From: Chloroflexota bacterium
GTDB lineage: Bacteria; Chloroflexota; Anaerolineae; UBA7937; B3-Chlor
DNA: 33,479 bases
Reading direction: 5' to 3'
Assembly: GCA_030613785.1 (NCBI GenBank)
Contig: JAUWLF010000042.1
Span: forward strand, 1-33,479
Below the pieces are notes generated by a model. It searched no databases. It was not told where the DNA came from and saw only the letters and a program-made list of their open reading frames with translations. This document shows positions 8,043 to 15,946 of this stretch, piece after piece. The translations under genes and the position numbers were made by a program. Position 1 is the first letter of the stretch; each line of letters opens with the position of its first letter.

Positions 8043-8202
8043 CCCTGGTGGCTATGACGGTGTCCGTAGGATGCACCGGGAGTTAGCTTCAGGTGCCGCT
8101 GGTACCGGCAATCAGCAGTTGCGAAGTGGACGGGAAGGAGCATGGACGTAGCGACGCCGTGGGCTGGCTAGTCGCGACAGTGATCAAGCGAGGAGCACTA
8201 CG

Positions 8203-9120
8203 TTGGGCCGAATAATCTATGGCGACAATCTGGAAGTCCTCCAGTCATTGGAGACGGAAAGCGTTGACCTCATATACATCGATCCTCCATTCAACACGGG
8301 CAAGCGGCAGACACGAACTAGAATCAGAACTATTCGTGACGATAGGAATGGTGATAGAACAGGATTCCAGGGGAGGCGCTATAGAACGATCAAGCTATCG
8401 ACATCTGGGTATGACGACAGATTCGATGATTATCTAGGCTTTCTTGAACCCCGCATGCTCGAAGCGCATCGAGTCTTGAGATCGGATGGCAGTTTCTTCC
8501 TCCATGTTGACTACCGAGAAGTGCACTACTGCAAGGTGATGCTTGATGGAATATTCGGTAGAGCGTCTTTCCTGAACGAGATCATCTGGGCCTACGACTA
8601 TGGTGCACGCTCCAAGAGTAGGTGGTCAGCCAAGCACGACAACATCTTGTGGTACGCCAAGAATCCTGATGAGTACACATTCAACTTCGATGAAATGGAC
8701 AGGATTCCCTACATGGCACCAGGACTGGTCGGAAAGGAGAAGGCTGCGCGGGGCAAGACTCCGACAGATGTTTGGTGGCATACCATCGTGGCGCCCAACA
8801 GCAAGGAGAAGACCGGGTATGCAACGCAGAAGCCCTTGGGCGTCCTGACTAGAATCGTCAGGGTTCACTCCAATCCAGGCGACCTTCTACTTGACTTCTT
8901 CGCTGGTAGTGGGACGCTTGGTGAAGCTGCTGGACGGCTGGGCCGGGACTTCATCCTCATAGATAACAACCCCCAAGCCATCGCAGTTATCACCCATAGG
9001 CTCAGAGAATACGGTCCAGAGCTGATCAACTGCGAGCAGGTGCTGGAGCGGCTTGAGGTTGATGACGGTGCGCCATGGCAGGCTAGATTGCTAGAACCTC
9101 GTGGTTCACGGGAGTTGTAG
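8203..9120 (+). CDS. site-specific DNA methyltransferase (N6-adenine/N4-cytosine, beta class)
   Basis: The 305-aa enzyme transfers a methyl group from S-adenosylmethionine to an amino group of A or C in a DNA target. The catalytic motif IV IDPPFNTG lies at residues 26-33 and the SAM-binding motif I DFFAGSGT at 231-238. This catalytic-before-SAM order defines the beta class (Mod/HpaI-like). TQKPLGVLTRIV is the motif preceding the SAM site. A ~40-residue charged stretch (res. 34-70) between motif IV and the next helix may belong to target recognition. The start is TTG 8203 with GAGGAG 7 nt upstream, giving the family's usual beginning GRIIYGDNLEVL. It is followed 56 bp downstream by a nuclease gene, forming a likely restriction-modification pair. 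It sits between two gene fossils, consistent with insertion into a decaying region. Confidence 0.9.
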   Translation: MGRIIYGDNLEVLQSLETESVDLIYIDPPFNTGKRQTRTRIRTIRDDRNGDRTGFQGRRYRTIKLSTSGYDDRFDDYLGFLEPRMLEAHRVLRSDGSFFLHVDYREVHYCKVMLDGIFGRASFLNEIIWAYDYGARSKSRWSAKHDNILWYAKNPDEYTFNFDEMDRIPYMAPGLVGKEKAARGKTPTDVWWHTIVAPNSKEKTGYATQKPLGVLTRIVRVHSNPGDLLLDFFAGSGTLGEAAGRLGRDFILIDNNPQAIAVITHRLREYGPELINCEQVLERLEVDDGAPWQARLLEPRGSREL

Positions 9121-9176
9121 TGGCCCATCACGTTGAGCTTCTTGTGAGCGCGTCCAAAGAGTTGAAGGCTGACTAG

Positions 9177-9662
9177 TTGGGGGACATTTCGCAATGGGAA
9201 GGTAGCCCTTCTGAGTGGATAATATCTCGCCCCTCCCGGCAGCGTGGGAAGATCGGCGAACAACTGGTTTCACACTGGTGCCTCGCGATGGGTTTCCGAG
9301 TCGAGCGTTCTCCGGATCAAGAAGCTGATCGAATTGTGGAGGGCCGAAGGACGGAAATCAAGTTCTCGTCAAGGTGGAAGAGTGGGAAGTACACGTTCCA
9401 ACAGCTTCGGGACCAAGACTACGAAATAGTGATCTGTCTGGGACTGAGTCCGTTCGATGCTCATTGCTGGGTCTTGACCAAGGATACCGTCATGAAGAAA
9501 TGGCGTGCCGAGGATGGTGTTCGGACGCAGCATGGTGGCAGAACAGGGTCCGATACAGCTTGGTTCGAAGTGGACCCACTCAATGCTCCGACTTGGCTGC
9601 GGTCCCGCGGGGGCTCTCTCTCCGCGGCGTTCAAGGTCTTGCAGCGACTAGTGAAGTCCTAG
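9177..9662 (+). CDS. putative PD-(D/E)xK restriction endonuclease partner of the methyltransferase
   Basis: The 161-aa soluble protein starts at TTG 9177 (GAAGG ~11 nt upstream). Residues ~24-80 fit a PD-(D/E)xK nuclease core: GKIGEQLVSHWCLAMGFRV (helix with the conserved Glu28), then Asp51 in ADRIV, and Glu60-x-Lys62 in RRTEIKFSS. It is followed by TFQQLRDQDYEIVICLG and AHCWVLTK, a pattern I associate with small type II restriction enzymes or Mrr-like cousins. The methyltransferase lies directly upstream in the same direction, which supports a self-contained type II system cutting the same unmethylated site. No specificity can be read. A non-restriction DNA-repair nuclease is the alternative. 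Confidence 0.7.
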   Translation: MGDISQWEGSPSEWIISRPSRQRGKIGEQLVSHWCLAMGFRVERSPDQEADRIVEGRRTEIKFSSRWKSGKYTFQQLRDQDYEIVICLGLSPFDAHCWVLTKDTVMKKWRAEDGVRTQHGGRTGSDTAWFEVDPLNAPTWLRSRGGSLSAAFKVLQRLVKS

Positions 9663-9920
9663 ACCGTCTTCGCAGGCGAGGTGCGGACCACTGAACAGAA
9701 ACACCTGTAGCGCCAACGGCGTCGCCTTCCAGGGCCTCGTTTCCCGCGAATCTCCAGGCGGGTTGGAAAGCCGTTCTTAGCCAGTGCATTCCTTGGCTCC
9801 TTGAGAAGTCTCGACCATCGCCTCAGATTTCCCTCTCTGCGCATCCGAGTCGTGCGGCATAGACTATTGCTGAGCCAAGGTCACTCAGGGAATGATCCTC
9901 ACGTGTGGAAGAGCCTCGTG

Positions 9921-10209
9921 TGACGTACATGTTGTGCCAACACAATGGTCCGTGACTCAGTCTACTGCCCTATCTGCGGATTCAAGCGACGAATGACGAT
10001 GGCGTCGCGTCAGGATCTGGCAAGGGGAACCAAGGCTGGCGCGAATGCTCCGTCATCTGGCTTACGCTGGCATCTCGTGGGGGCGCTGTTCGCATCCGAC
10101 CTGATGTCGACCGTGATCCGTATTGGCGACCTTGGAGTTCAGCATGGTTCATACGCACCTGCGCCAAACGGATGGGCGGTTGAGGGATGAGTGCCTATTG
10201 AGCGCCTGA
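9921..10209 (+). pseudogene. fossil N-terminus of a zinc-ribbon/TM/TPR protein
   Basis: This decayed copy matches the beginning of the intact gene at 20452. From the GTG at 9921 the frame reads V-stop-RTCCANTMVRDSVYCPICGF against MRCRYCESSVPDDSLFCPICGF. It continues SSGLRWHLVGALFASDLMSTVI against SPGLLWYVALSLLASAFLAVTI, then VEG-stop-VPIERL against VGLEYYRRGL. Thus the zinc ribbon's second CxxC and the transmembrane helix region survive, the first CxxC is damaged, stop codons interrupt it, and the TPR part is gone. Homology ends at the terminator-like repeat at 10203. Confidence 0.75.
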
Positions 10210-10268
10210 CGCCCGAGGGCGCTTCTTGCTTCGCACGACGTGCCTGAATGGTCCCGGTCAGGCGTTTT
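10203..10268. terminator. inverted repeats and T-run downstream of acyl-CoA dehydrogenase
   Basis: GCCTGA (10242-10247) and TCAGGC (10258-10263) form a stem followed by GTTTT on the plus strand. A longer alternative pairs CGCCTGAC (10203-10210) with GTCAGGCG (10257-10264). On the minus strand the same stem lies just after the acyl-CoA dehydrogenase stop. It would serve the leftward gene, though the T-run favours plus-strand termination. Confidence 0.5.
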
Positions 10269-10275
10269 CAGTCGC

Positions 10276-11415
10276 TCATCGAAGGAGACCTTGGGCGATG
10301 ATGTGGCGCTGGATTTCGTTGGTGCCCATATAGATCTGGAAGGCCTTGGCATCGCGCATGTACTTCTCTACAGGATACTCCTTGATGTAGCCATAGCCTC
10401 CGAAAACCTGCACGGCTTCTGTGGTGACCTCCATAGCGATGTCCGAGGCGTAGCACTTGCTGATCGCTGATTCGTAATCGTGGCGCAACTCTTGATCAAC
10501 CAGCCAGGCCGCGTGCCACGTCAGGAGGCGAGCTGCTTCTATCTTGATGGCCATGTCGGCCAGCTTGAATTGGATTGCCTGGAAGGACGCCAAGGGTTGG
10601 CCGAACTGCACCCTATCCTGAGCGTATGCGGTCGCGGCTTCCAGTGCGGCTCGAGCCACACCCACCGACGCTGCAGCAATCCAAGGCTTGTTTCGGCTGA
10701 GAGTCTCCAAGAAGATCTTGAAGCCCTGGCCCTCATCGCCCAGGCGGCTCTCCGCGGAGACAAGTACATTGTCGAAGATGACCTCGCTAGTATTGATGGC
10801 GCGCTGACCCATCTTGTCTTCCTGCTTTCCCACAGAGATGCCTCTGACGTTGAAGGGAACGACGAAAGCGGAGATGCCTCTTACGCCTTTCTTGACGCTG
10901 GTCGAGGCGAAAACGCAATACAGCTGCGCCACGCCTCCATTGTCGATCAGCGTCTTGGAGCCGTTGATGACATAGCCGTCATCCCTTGATGCAGCCGTGG
11001 TTCTGATCGCACCGACGTCGGACCCAGCCTGAGGCTCCGTCATACAGAGGGCTGCCAGATCGGGTCCAGCACACAAGGGTCGTACATGCCTCTCGAGCTG
11101 CTCCCTGGTGCCGGCGACGAGAAGGGGGGTTAGGGCTAGCGTATTGGCTATGATGGCGCTCCCGATACCAGCGCAGGCGGCGGTCAATTCCTCGGCAACG
11201 AGACATGTCTCCATCATGCCTAGCCCTCCGCCGCCGAGCGCCTCAGGGATAGTCATGTTCATAAGACCCACACTGTGGGCCTTCTCAAGGATGGCGCTGG
11301 GATGTTTGGCCTCGCGATCATGTTCGGCCGCCAGCGGAGCGATCTCATTCTCAGCGAACTGTCTTGCCAATGCTCTCAAGGCTTTCTGTTCGTCACTGAG
11401 TGAGAAATCCACCAT
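10276..11415 (-). CDS. acyl-CoA dehydrogenase family flavoenzyme
   Basis: The 379-aa FAD enzyme belongs to the family that introduces an alpha,beta double bond into acyl-CoA and passes electrons to ETF. Start ATG 11415 has GGGGAGGA 5 nt upstream. Visible are the N-terminal SLSDEQKALR helix, ALCMTEPQAGSDVGAIRTTA (FAD/substrate loop), DKMGQRAINTSEVIFDNV, the arginine-bearing RVQFGQPLASFQAIQFKLADM, and the C-terminal VFGGYGYIKEYPVEKYMRDAK...GTNEIQR. The residue that is the catalytic Glu in MCAD/SCAD-type enzymes (I-Y-E-G-T) is Met363 here (QIYMGT), and I see no obvious Glu at the isovaleryl-CoA dehydrogenase alternative site (NKPWIAAASVG). It is divergent from the HMG-CoA cluster with its own consensus promoter. 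Substrate unknown. Confidence 0.9.
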   Translation of the reverse strand: MVDFSLSDEQKALRALARQFAENEIAPLAAEHDREAKHPSAILEKAHSVGLMNMTIPEALGGGGLGMMETCLVAEELTAACAGIGSAIIANTLALTPLLVAGTREQLERHVRPLCAGPDLAALCMTEPQAGSDVGAIRTTAASRDDGYVINGSKTLIDNGGVAQLYCVFASTSVKKGVRGISAFVVPFNVRGISVGKQEDKMGQRAINTSEVIFDNVLVSAESRLGDEGQGFKIFLETLSRNKPWIAAASVGVARAALEAATAYAQDRVQFGQPLASFQAIQFKLADMAIKIEAARLLTWHAAWLVDQELRHDYESAISKCYASDIAMEVTTEAVQVFGGYGYIKEYPVEKYMRDAKAFQIYMGTNEIQRHIIAQGLLR

Positions 11416-11452
11416 CCTGTTCCTCCCCTTCAGCGCTGCTCTCGCTATCCTT

Positions 11453-11464
11453 TGACAAACTTGT
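11453..11464 (-). promoter_or_regulatory. possible operator between promoter and acyl-CoA dehydrogenase start
   Basis: A short palindrome, ACAA-AC-TTGT, within TGACAAACTTGT at 11453-11464, sits a few bases downstream of the -10 box, about where transcription would start. This is a position suited to a repressor, but the site is short and no cognate regulator is nearby. Confidence 0.25.
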
Positions 11465-11467
11465 GAC

Positions 11468-11496
11468 ATTATAGAGGCAGCACCTTGGCTTGTCAA
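11468..11496 (-). promoter_or_regulatory. consensus sigma-70 promoter for acyl-CoA dehydrogenase
   Basis: On the minus strand a perfect TTGACA (11491-11496) and a perfect TATAAT (11468-11473) are spaced by 17 bp, ~50 bp upstream of the start codon. This is the best promoter match in the window. Confidence 0.88.
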
Positions 11497-12140
11497 CCGT
11501 AGTCAGCCCTCCAGTCAGCCGTGTCTCGGTGAGTTGGTCGCTGCCTCGATTACCGATAAGAACCTTGTCGTCAGGCTACACATTCAAGACCAAGGAAAGA
11601 CGAGAAGTAGCCCCTCTCAGATCATGCGTTGAGGACAAGCTGTCTTGTGGTCTTTGCGCCTTGGTGCGACAATCGCCTGGACGACACGACCCCCGGGAAG
11701 AGGTCCATCGAGCTGGTCTCTGCCTACTACTGGTGGTAGCGGATGTTGGGCCAGAACCCGACGCCACAGGGCCTGGCGGACAGTCCCCTTCGATTGTGCC
11801 TAGGAAAACCGTGGCACGGTTGTGTTGTGCCCGCTGGTGTACCGCTTGGCTCCTTCGAGAAGGTCGCTGGGCAGACGAATGGTCAACTGGGGGTGCTCTA
11901 TGGGACATGGGACATCTCCTGCTGTGCAGCGTTACGCAATCCTGTGCAGCTATCAAGGGAGCGTTTGATGAACGGTGTGACCCATGGTGCACAGGATGGT
12001 TGGCAGAGCGACCGTGGTCCTAGCACTGATCTAGGAGTGAATCCGTCACCATCCTGTTCCTGGCTGGGACCAACCGCTGCCGTTCCTATTACTGTGTGGA
12101 ATAGCGCAGCTTGTCGTCCAGGGGTGAAAGCTGGTAGTTT
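11497..12140. other. non-coding or decayed stretch
   Basis: About 640 bp between the divergent acyl-CoA dehydrogenase and HMG-CoA reductase genes. Long open frames exist on both strands (for example 11490-12023 plus), but their translations are Arg/Cys/Ser/Pro-rich without family features or ribosome sites. I recognise no gene; given the other fossils in the window it may be a gene remnant decayed past recognition. Confidence 0.6.
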
Positions 12141-12164
12141 TTGACAGGCAGGATGTGCTATATT
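12141..12164 (+). promoter_or_regulatory. probable extended -10 promoter for the HMG-CoA cluster
   Basis: TATATT (12159-12164) is preceded by TGC (extended -10). The sequence GGATGTGCTA is shared with the promoter at 4021-4049. The TTGACA at 12141 is only 12 bp away, too close for a standard -35, so the extended -10 would carry the promoter. It lies ~80 bp upstream of the HMG-CoA reductase start. Confidence 0.5.
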
Positions 12165-12245
12165 GGGCGCAAACCAGATGTCCACAGACTTTACGTTGTG
12201 GCTTCTTTTTGTGTGTAGGCAGGGCTTGATCGCTGGGTGCAAGCT

Positions 12246-13553
12246 ATGGGGCGAGACATCGACTCACGAATTCCGGGGTTCTACAAACTGAGCTCGGCGG
12301 ACCGTCTTCGTGAGGTCGAGGTCAGAGCGGGCTTGAGCGAGAAAGAGGCGGCTGCTCTCAGGGGATTGGAAGGGCTAGACCTTGGCCAGGCCGACAGCAT
12401 GTGCGAGAACGGGGTGGGCACTTTCGGTCTGCCTCTGGGAATCGCGGTCAACTTTGTGGTCAACGACCAGGACTACCTCGTACCCATGGCGATTGAGGAG
12501 GCTTCGGTGATAGCCGCTGCCAGCCACGCCGCCAAGCTGGTACGTGAGGGGGGAGGCTTCGTAGCTAAGGCGTCTGATTCGTTGATGATTGGGCAGATTC
12601 AGGTCCTTGGACTGGACGATCCGCAGGACGCTCGCACCAGGTTGCTGGCTGAGCGAGAGGAACTGCTGGCGGTGGCCAATGAGCAGGATCCGATCCTCGT
12701 GGAGTTGGGTGGCGGGGCCAGGGATCTAGAGGTGCGGGTGTTCTCAGAGACACTCGCAGGTCCCATGGTTGTTGTGCATCTGATATTTGACTGCCGAGAT
12801 GCCATGGGAGCGAACACCATCAACACGGCTGTGGAGGCGATGGCGCCGTTGGTGGAGCGGATAACAGGGGGGCGGGTGCTTCTCCGCATCCTATCCAATC
12901 TTGCGGACAGACGCCTGGTCAGGGCCAGAGCTACAGTGCCATCGGAAGCGCTGGCTCTGAACGACTTCGACGGGGGTGAAGTGGCGGAGCGTGTGGTTCA
13001 GGCGTATGCACTAGCAGCCGCCGACCCCTATCGGGCTGCCACCCATAACAAGGGGATCATGAACGGGATAGATGCGGTGCTTGTGGCCACAGGCAACGAC
13101 TGGCGAGCCGTTGAAGCGGGAGCCCATGCGTATGCTGCTCGCTTCGGGCGGTACGCTTCCTTGAGCGCGTGGGAGACGGATGCCGCCGGCAATCTCGTGG
13201 GCACTCTAGAGATGCCGATGGCCGTCGGAGTTGTTGGTGGGACGACGAAGGTTCATCCTGCGGCCCGGGCGGCTCTGAAGGTTTTGGGGGTGGAGACCGC
13301 CCAGGAACTGGCTGAGGTGGTCGTAGCAGTGGGTCTGGCTCAGAATCTTGCAGCCCTGCGCGCTCTGGCAACAGAGGGCATCCAACGTGGGCACATGGAA
13401 CTTCACGCGCGCAACATGGCCATCGCCGCAGGTGCTCGCGGCAATCTGGTAGACAAAGTAGTGGCTCGCATGGTGGAGGAGCACACCGTTAGACTCGACA
13501 AGGCTGAGAAACTACTGAGTGAGATGTCGAGTCAAGAGACCATTCTGGAGTAA
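12246..13553 (+). CDS. mvaA: class II hydroxymethylglutaryl-CoA reductase
   Basis: The 435-aa soluble enzyme interconverts HMG-CoA and mevalonate with NAD(P)H; class II members lack membrane helices. Motifs: SRIPGFYKLSSADRL at the N-terminus, CENGVGTFGLPLGIAVNF, catalytic Glu in PMAIEEASVIAAASH, DCRDAMGANTINTA (catalytic Asp), HNKGIMNGIDAV (catalytic Lys), VGVVGGTTKVHPAA, and the C-terminal catalytic His in ELHARNMAI. All four catalytic residues are present and the length is normal. ATG 12246 (GGGTG 6 nt upstream) is preferred over GTG 12237. It is the first gene of the cluster HMGR-HMGS-thiolase-like-DUF35, 14 bp from the next gene, so mevalonate synthesis for isoprenoids is the natural role. 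Class II enzymes also run in the degradative direction. Confidence 0.93.
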   Translation: MGRDIDSRIPGFYKLSSADRLREVEVRAGLSEKEAAALRGLEGLDLGQADSMCENGVGTFGLPLGIAVNFVVNDQDYLVPMAIEEASVIAAASHAAKLVREGGGFVAKASDSLMIGQIQVLGLDDPQDARTRLLAEREELLAVANEQDPILVELGGGARDLEVRVFSETLAGPMVVVHLIFDCRDAMGANTINTAVEAMAPLVERITGGRVLLRILSNLADRRLVRARATVPSEALALNDFDGGEVAERVVQAYALAAADPYRAATHNKGIMNGIDAVLVATGNDWRAVEAGAHAYAARFGRYASLSAWETDAAGNLVGTLEMPMAVGVVGGTTKVHPAARAALKVLGVETAQELAEVVVAVGLAQNLAALRALATEGIQRGHMELHARNMAIAAGARGNLVDKVVARMVEEHTVRLDKAEKLLSEMSSQETILE

Positions 13554-13567
13554 GGAGCTAACAACAG

Positions 13568-14617
13568 ATGATGAAACCGATGAGAGAGGTGGGGATCGTT
13601 GGCTACGGGGCGTACATCCCGTGTTACAGGATTAGTGCCGCGGAGATATCTCGCGTGTGGAAGATGGGCGAGGACACGCTTCATCTGGAGGAGAAGGCGG
13701 TCCCTGGCATGGATGAGGACACCACGACCATAGCTATTGAGGCTGCCAGGAACGCGCTGCACAAAGCCAGGCTCGATCCTCAGAAGTTGGCAGCGATATG
13801 GGTGGGCAGCGAGTCAAAGCCCTATTCGGTGAAGCCTACGGCCACTATCGTGGCGCAGGCAGTGGGAGCTACGCCTCACACTAGCGCCGCCGACTGGGAA
13901 TTCGCCTGCAAGGCTGGCACGGAGGCCATGCAGGCAGCCTTCGGCTTCGTGGGCTCGGGTATGGCCGACTACGCGATGGCCATCGGTGCAGATACGGCGC
14001 AGGGAAGGCCGGGTGACCAGCTGGAATACACGGCGGGGGCTGGCGGAGCGGCCTTCATAGTTGGCCCTAGTGAGGAGAGTATGGCCTATTTGGAAGGATC
14101 TCACTCCTACGTCTCGGATACGCCGGACTTTTTCCGCAGGCCGAGCCAACAGTATCCCACTCACGGTGGCCGCTTCACTGGCGAGCCGGCGTACTTCACC
14201 CACTCGCTCATGGCCGTTCGATGCCTGATGGATGAACTGGGCTACTGTCCTGAAGACTATGACAAGGTTGTCTTTCACCAGCCGAATAGCAAGTTCCCTG
14301 TCCGCTTGGCGAAGCGGTTGGGATTCGTGCGGGAGCAGTTCGACGATGGGCTACTGGTGCCCTTCATCGGCAACGCTTATGCCGCTTCCTCGCCCCTGGG
14401 ACTGGCTGCCATCTTGGACAAGGCAGATGCGGGGGAAAGGATCCTGCTTGCATCCTTCGGCTCAGGAGCGGGAAGCGACGCATTTTCCTTTGTCACTACA
14501 GACCTCATCACCAGAGGAAGAAATCCGCTGCCTACAGTCAGCCACTATGTGAACCGCAGGCAGGAAATAGACTACGCCCGATACACCCGGCATCGGGGCA
14601 AGCTTTCCATGGGCTAG
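13568..14617 (+). CDS. archaeal-type hydroxymethylglutaryl-CoA synthase
   Basis: The 349-aa protein is of the archaeal/FabH-like HMG-CoA synthase type, which condenses acetyl-CoA with acetoacetyl-CoA. It begins [18 protein letters not shown]. The nucleophilic Cys114 lies in [18 protein letters not shown], with the Glu in [25 protein letters not shown], the His in [10 protein letters not shown] and the [11 protein letters not shown] glycine loop. AAGGAG lies 10 nt before ATG 13568; a second ATG follows at 13571. In archaea this enzyme forms a complex with thiolase and a DUF35 protein that channels acetoacetyl-CoA, and those two genes follow here in the same order. The enzyme itself looks intact, unlike its thiolase-like partner. 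Confidence 0.93.
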   Translation: MMKPMREVGIVGYGAYIPCYRISAAEISRVWKMGEDTLHLEEKAVPGMDEDTTTIAIEAARNALHKARLDPQKLAAIWVGSESKPYSVKPTATIVAQAVGATPHTSAADWEFACKAGTEAMQAAFGFVGSGMADYAMAIGADTAQGRPGDQLEYTAGAGGAAFIVGPSEESMAYLEGSHSYVSDTPDFFRRPSQQYPTHGGRFTGEPAYFTHSLMAVRCLMDELGYCPEDYDKVVFHQPNSKFPVRLAKRLGFVREQFDDGLLVPFIGNAYAASSPLGLAAILDKADAGERILLASFGSGAGSDAFSFVTTDLITRGRNPLPTVSHYVNRRQEIDYARYTRHRGKLSMG

Positions 14618-14673
14618 AATGCTGGCTCAGGATTCTCTCGATGAAGAGTGGGTCGAAGGAGGTACCTGAGTAA

Positions 14674-15828
14674 GTGGGTAGGGTGTATGTAGTCGGCACA
14701 GCGCAGACGCCTGTCGGCGAGCATTGGGACCGGTCCGCGCGCGACCTGGCCGTCAGTTCGATCGTGAAAGCGATGGAAGAGGCAGAGGTTGGTGAGGCGG
14801 ATGCCATCTACGTTGGAAACGCTCTCGGGGGGGAGCTGACGGGCCAAGAGCATATGGCGGCCCTGATCGCTGATTTCGCAGGCCTGGATGGAATAGAGGC
14901 ATTGCGCGTCGAGGCGGCCGGTGCATCGGGGGGCGCGGCGGTGAGGATGGGATACCTCAGCGTGGCGAGTGGCTTGAAGGACATTGTCATTGTTACCGGC
15001 GTGGAGAAGATGTCCGACCTGGCCGGGCCCGCTGTGGAAGAGGCCTTGGTTACTGCCGCCGATGAGGAGTACGAAGCGGTCCACGGCCTTTCGTTCGTAG
15101 CGCTCAACGCTCTGTTGATGAGGCGGTACATCTATGAGCATGGGCTGGAGCGAAAGGACTTTGCCCACTTCTCAGTCAATGCGCACCAGAACGCTTCCCA
15201 CAACGACCATGCCATGTTTCGTCGGCCTATCACCGTGGACCAGTACGAGAATGCTCGCCTGGTCGCTGATCCCATCGGCCTGCTCGATCCTGCACCAGCC
15301 GCCGACGGCGCGGCGACCATCATCCTCTGTTCGGAAAAGGTGGCCGGGGGGAAGCCCGACTCGGCTGTCGAGATTATCGCCTCAGCGGTGGCCACTGATG
15401 CCATCGCTCTGCACGATCGACAGAACCCGCTGTTCCTCCAGGGCACGTACGAATCGGCTCGGAGGGCCTATGCTGAGGCCGGAATTGGATCGGATGACAT
15501 TGGTGTCTACGAGCCGCACGACGCCTTCAGCATCATGGCGGCACTGTCGCTCGAGGCTTGTGGGTTCGCCTCAGAAGGCCAGGGCGTTCGCTTGGCCATG
15601 GATGGGGAGATCACTCTAGAGGGGAGGATTCCCATCTGCACCATGGGTGGGCTGAAGGGCAGGGGATATCCGGTTGGTGCCAGTGGAGTGTATCAGATCG
15701 TCGAACTGGTACAGCAGTTGCGGGGAGATGCGGGAGCGAATCAGGTTGACAGCCGGCTGGGCATGGCTCAGAGCATCGGCGGCAGTGGTGCGACGACAGT
15801 AACCCACATCCTGAAATCCTCCCGTTGA
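14674..15828 (+). CDS. thiolase-fold protein lacking the nucleophilic cysteine (thiolase-like / possible aldolase)
   Basis: The 384-aa protein belongs to the SCP2/archaeal thiolase branch, the presumed acetoacetyl-CoA source for the HMG-CoA synthase. The start is GTG 14674 with AAGGAGGT 10 nt upstream. The fold motifs are clear: VEAAxASGGAAVRMGY, TGVEKMSD, FSVNAHQNASHN, VYEPHDAFSIMAALSLE, GGLKGRGYPVGASG and SIGGSGATTVTHIL. However, the nucleophile position (VEAACASGG) is Gly83 (codon GGT at 14920), and the GHPxGASG histidine is Tyr332 (TAT at 15667). His282 of the HDAF motif remains. Without Cys the ordinary ping-pong thiolase reaction should fail. Thiolase-fold aldolases of the Ltp2 class, which also bind DUF35 partners, lack the Cys and use tyrosines. 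A structural partner or an aldolase/retro-aldolase are the alternatives. A degraded copy lies at 7808-8042. Confidence 0.9.
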   Translation: MGRVYVVGTAQTPVGEHWDRSARDLAVSSIVKAMEEAEVGEADAIYVGNALGGELTGQEHMAALIADFAGLDGIEALRVEAAGASGGAAVRMGYLSVASGLKDIVIVTGVEKMSDLAGPAVEEALVTAADEEYEAVHGLSFVALNALLMRRYIYEHGLERKDFAHFSVNAHQNASHNDHAMFRRPITVDQYENARLVADPIGLLDPAPAADGAATIILCSEKVAGGKPDSAVEIIASAVATDAIALHDRQNPLFLQGTYESARRAYAEAGIGSDDIGVYEPHDAFSIMAALSLEACGFASEGQGVRLAMDGEITLEGRIPICTMGGLKGRGYPVGASGVYQIVELVQQLRGDAGANQVDSRLGMAQSIGGSGATTVTHILKSSR

Positions 15829-15849
15829 GTGCTCCACCGTGTCGGATCC

Positions 15850-15866
15850 CCGCCGCGGAACGGCGG
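15850..15866 (+). other. GC-rich hairpin between thiolase-like and DUF35 genes
   Basis: CCGCCG (15850-15855), 5-nt loop, CGGCGG (15861-15866), with no T-run. It sits in the 118-bp gap inside the operon and may modulate transcript stability or downstream expression. Confidence 0.4.
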
Positions 15867-15946
15867 CGCAAAGAGTGCTGACCCAACGAAGACACACTGG
15901 CTTTCGATTCGACGTGCAATCATGACCACAGGTTAGGAGACGGAAC

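Noticed and set aside
9663..9920. Possible gene between the nuclease and the zinc-ribbon fossil
   Set aside because: Frames are short and lack ribosome sites and family features; no RNA gene is apparent either.
11490..12023. Open frame of 177 codons upstream of HMG-CoA reductase
   Set aside because: The peptide is rich in Cys, Arg, Trp and Pro with no family feature, and overlapping frames on both strands are equally long.
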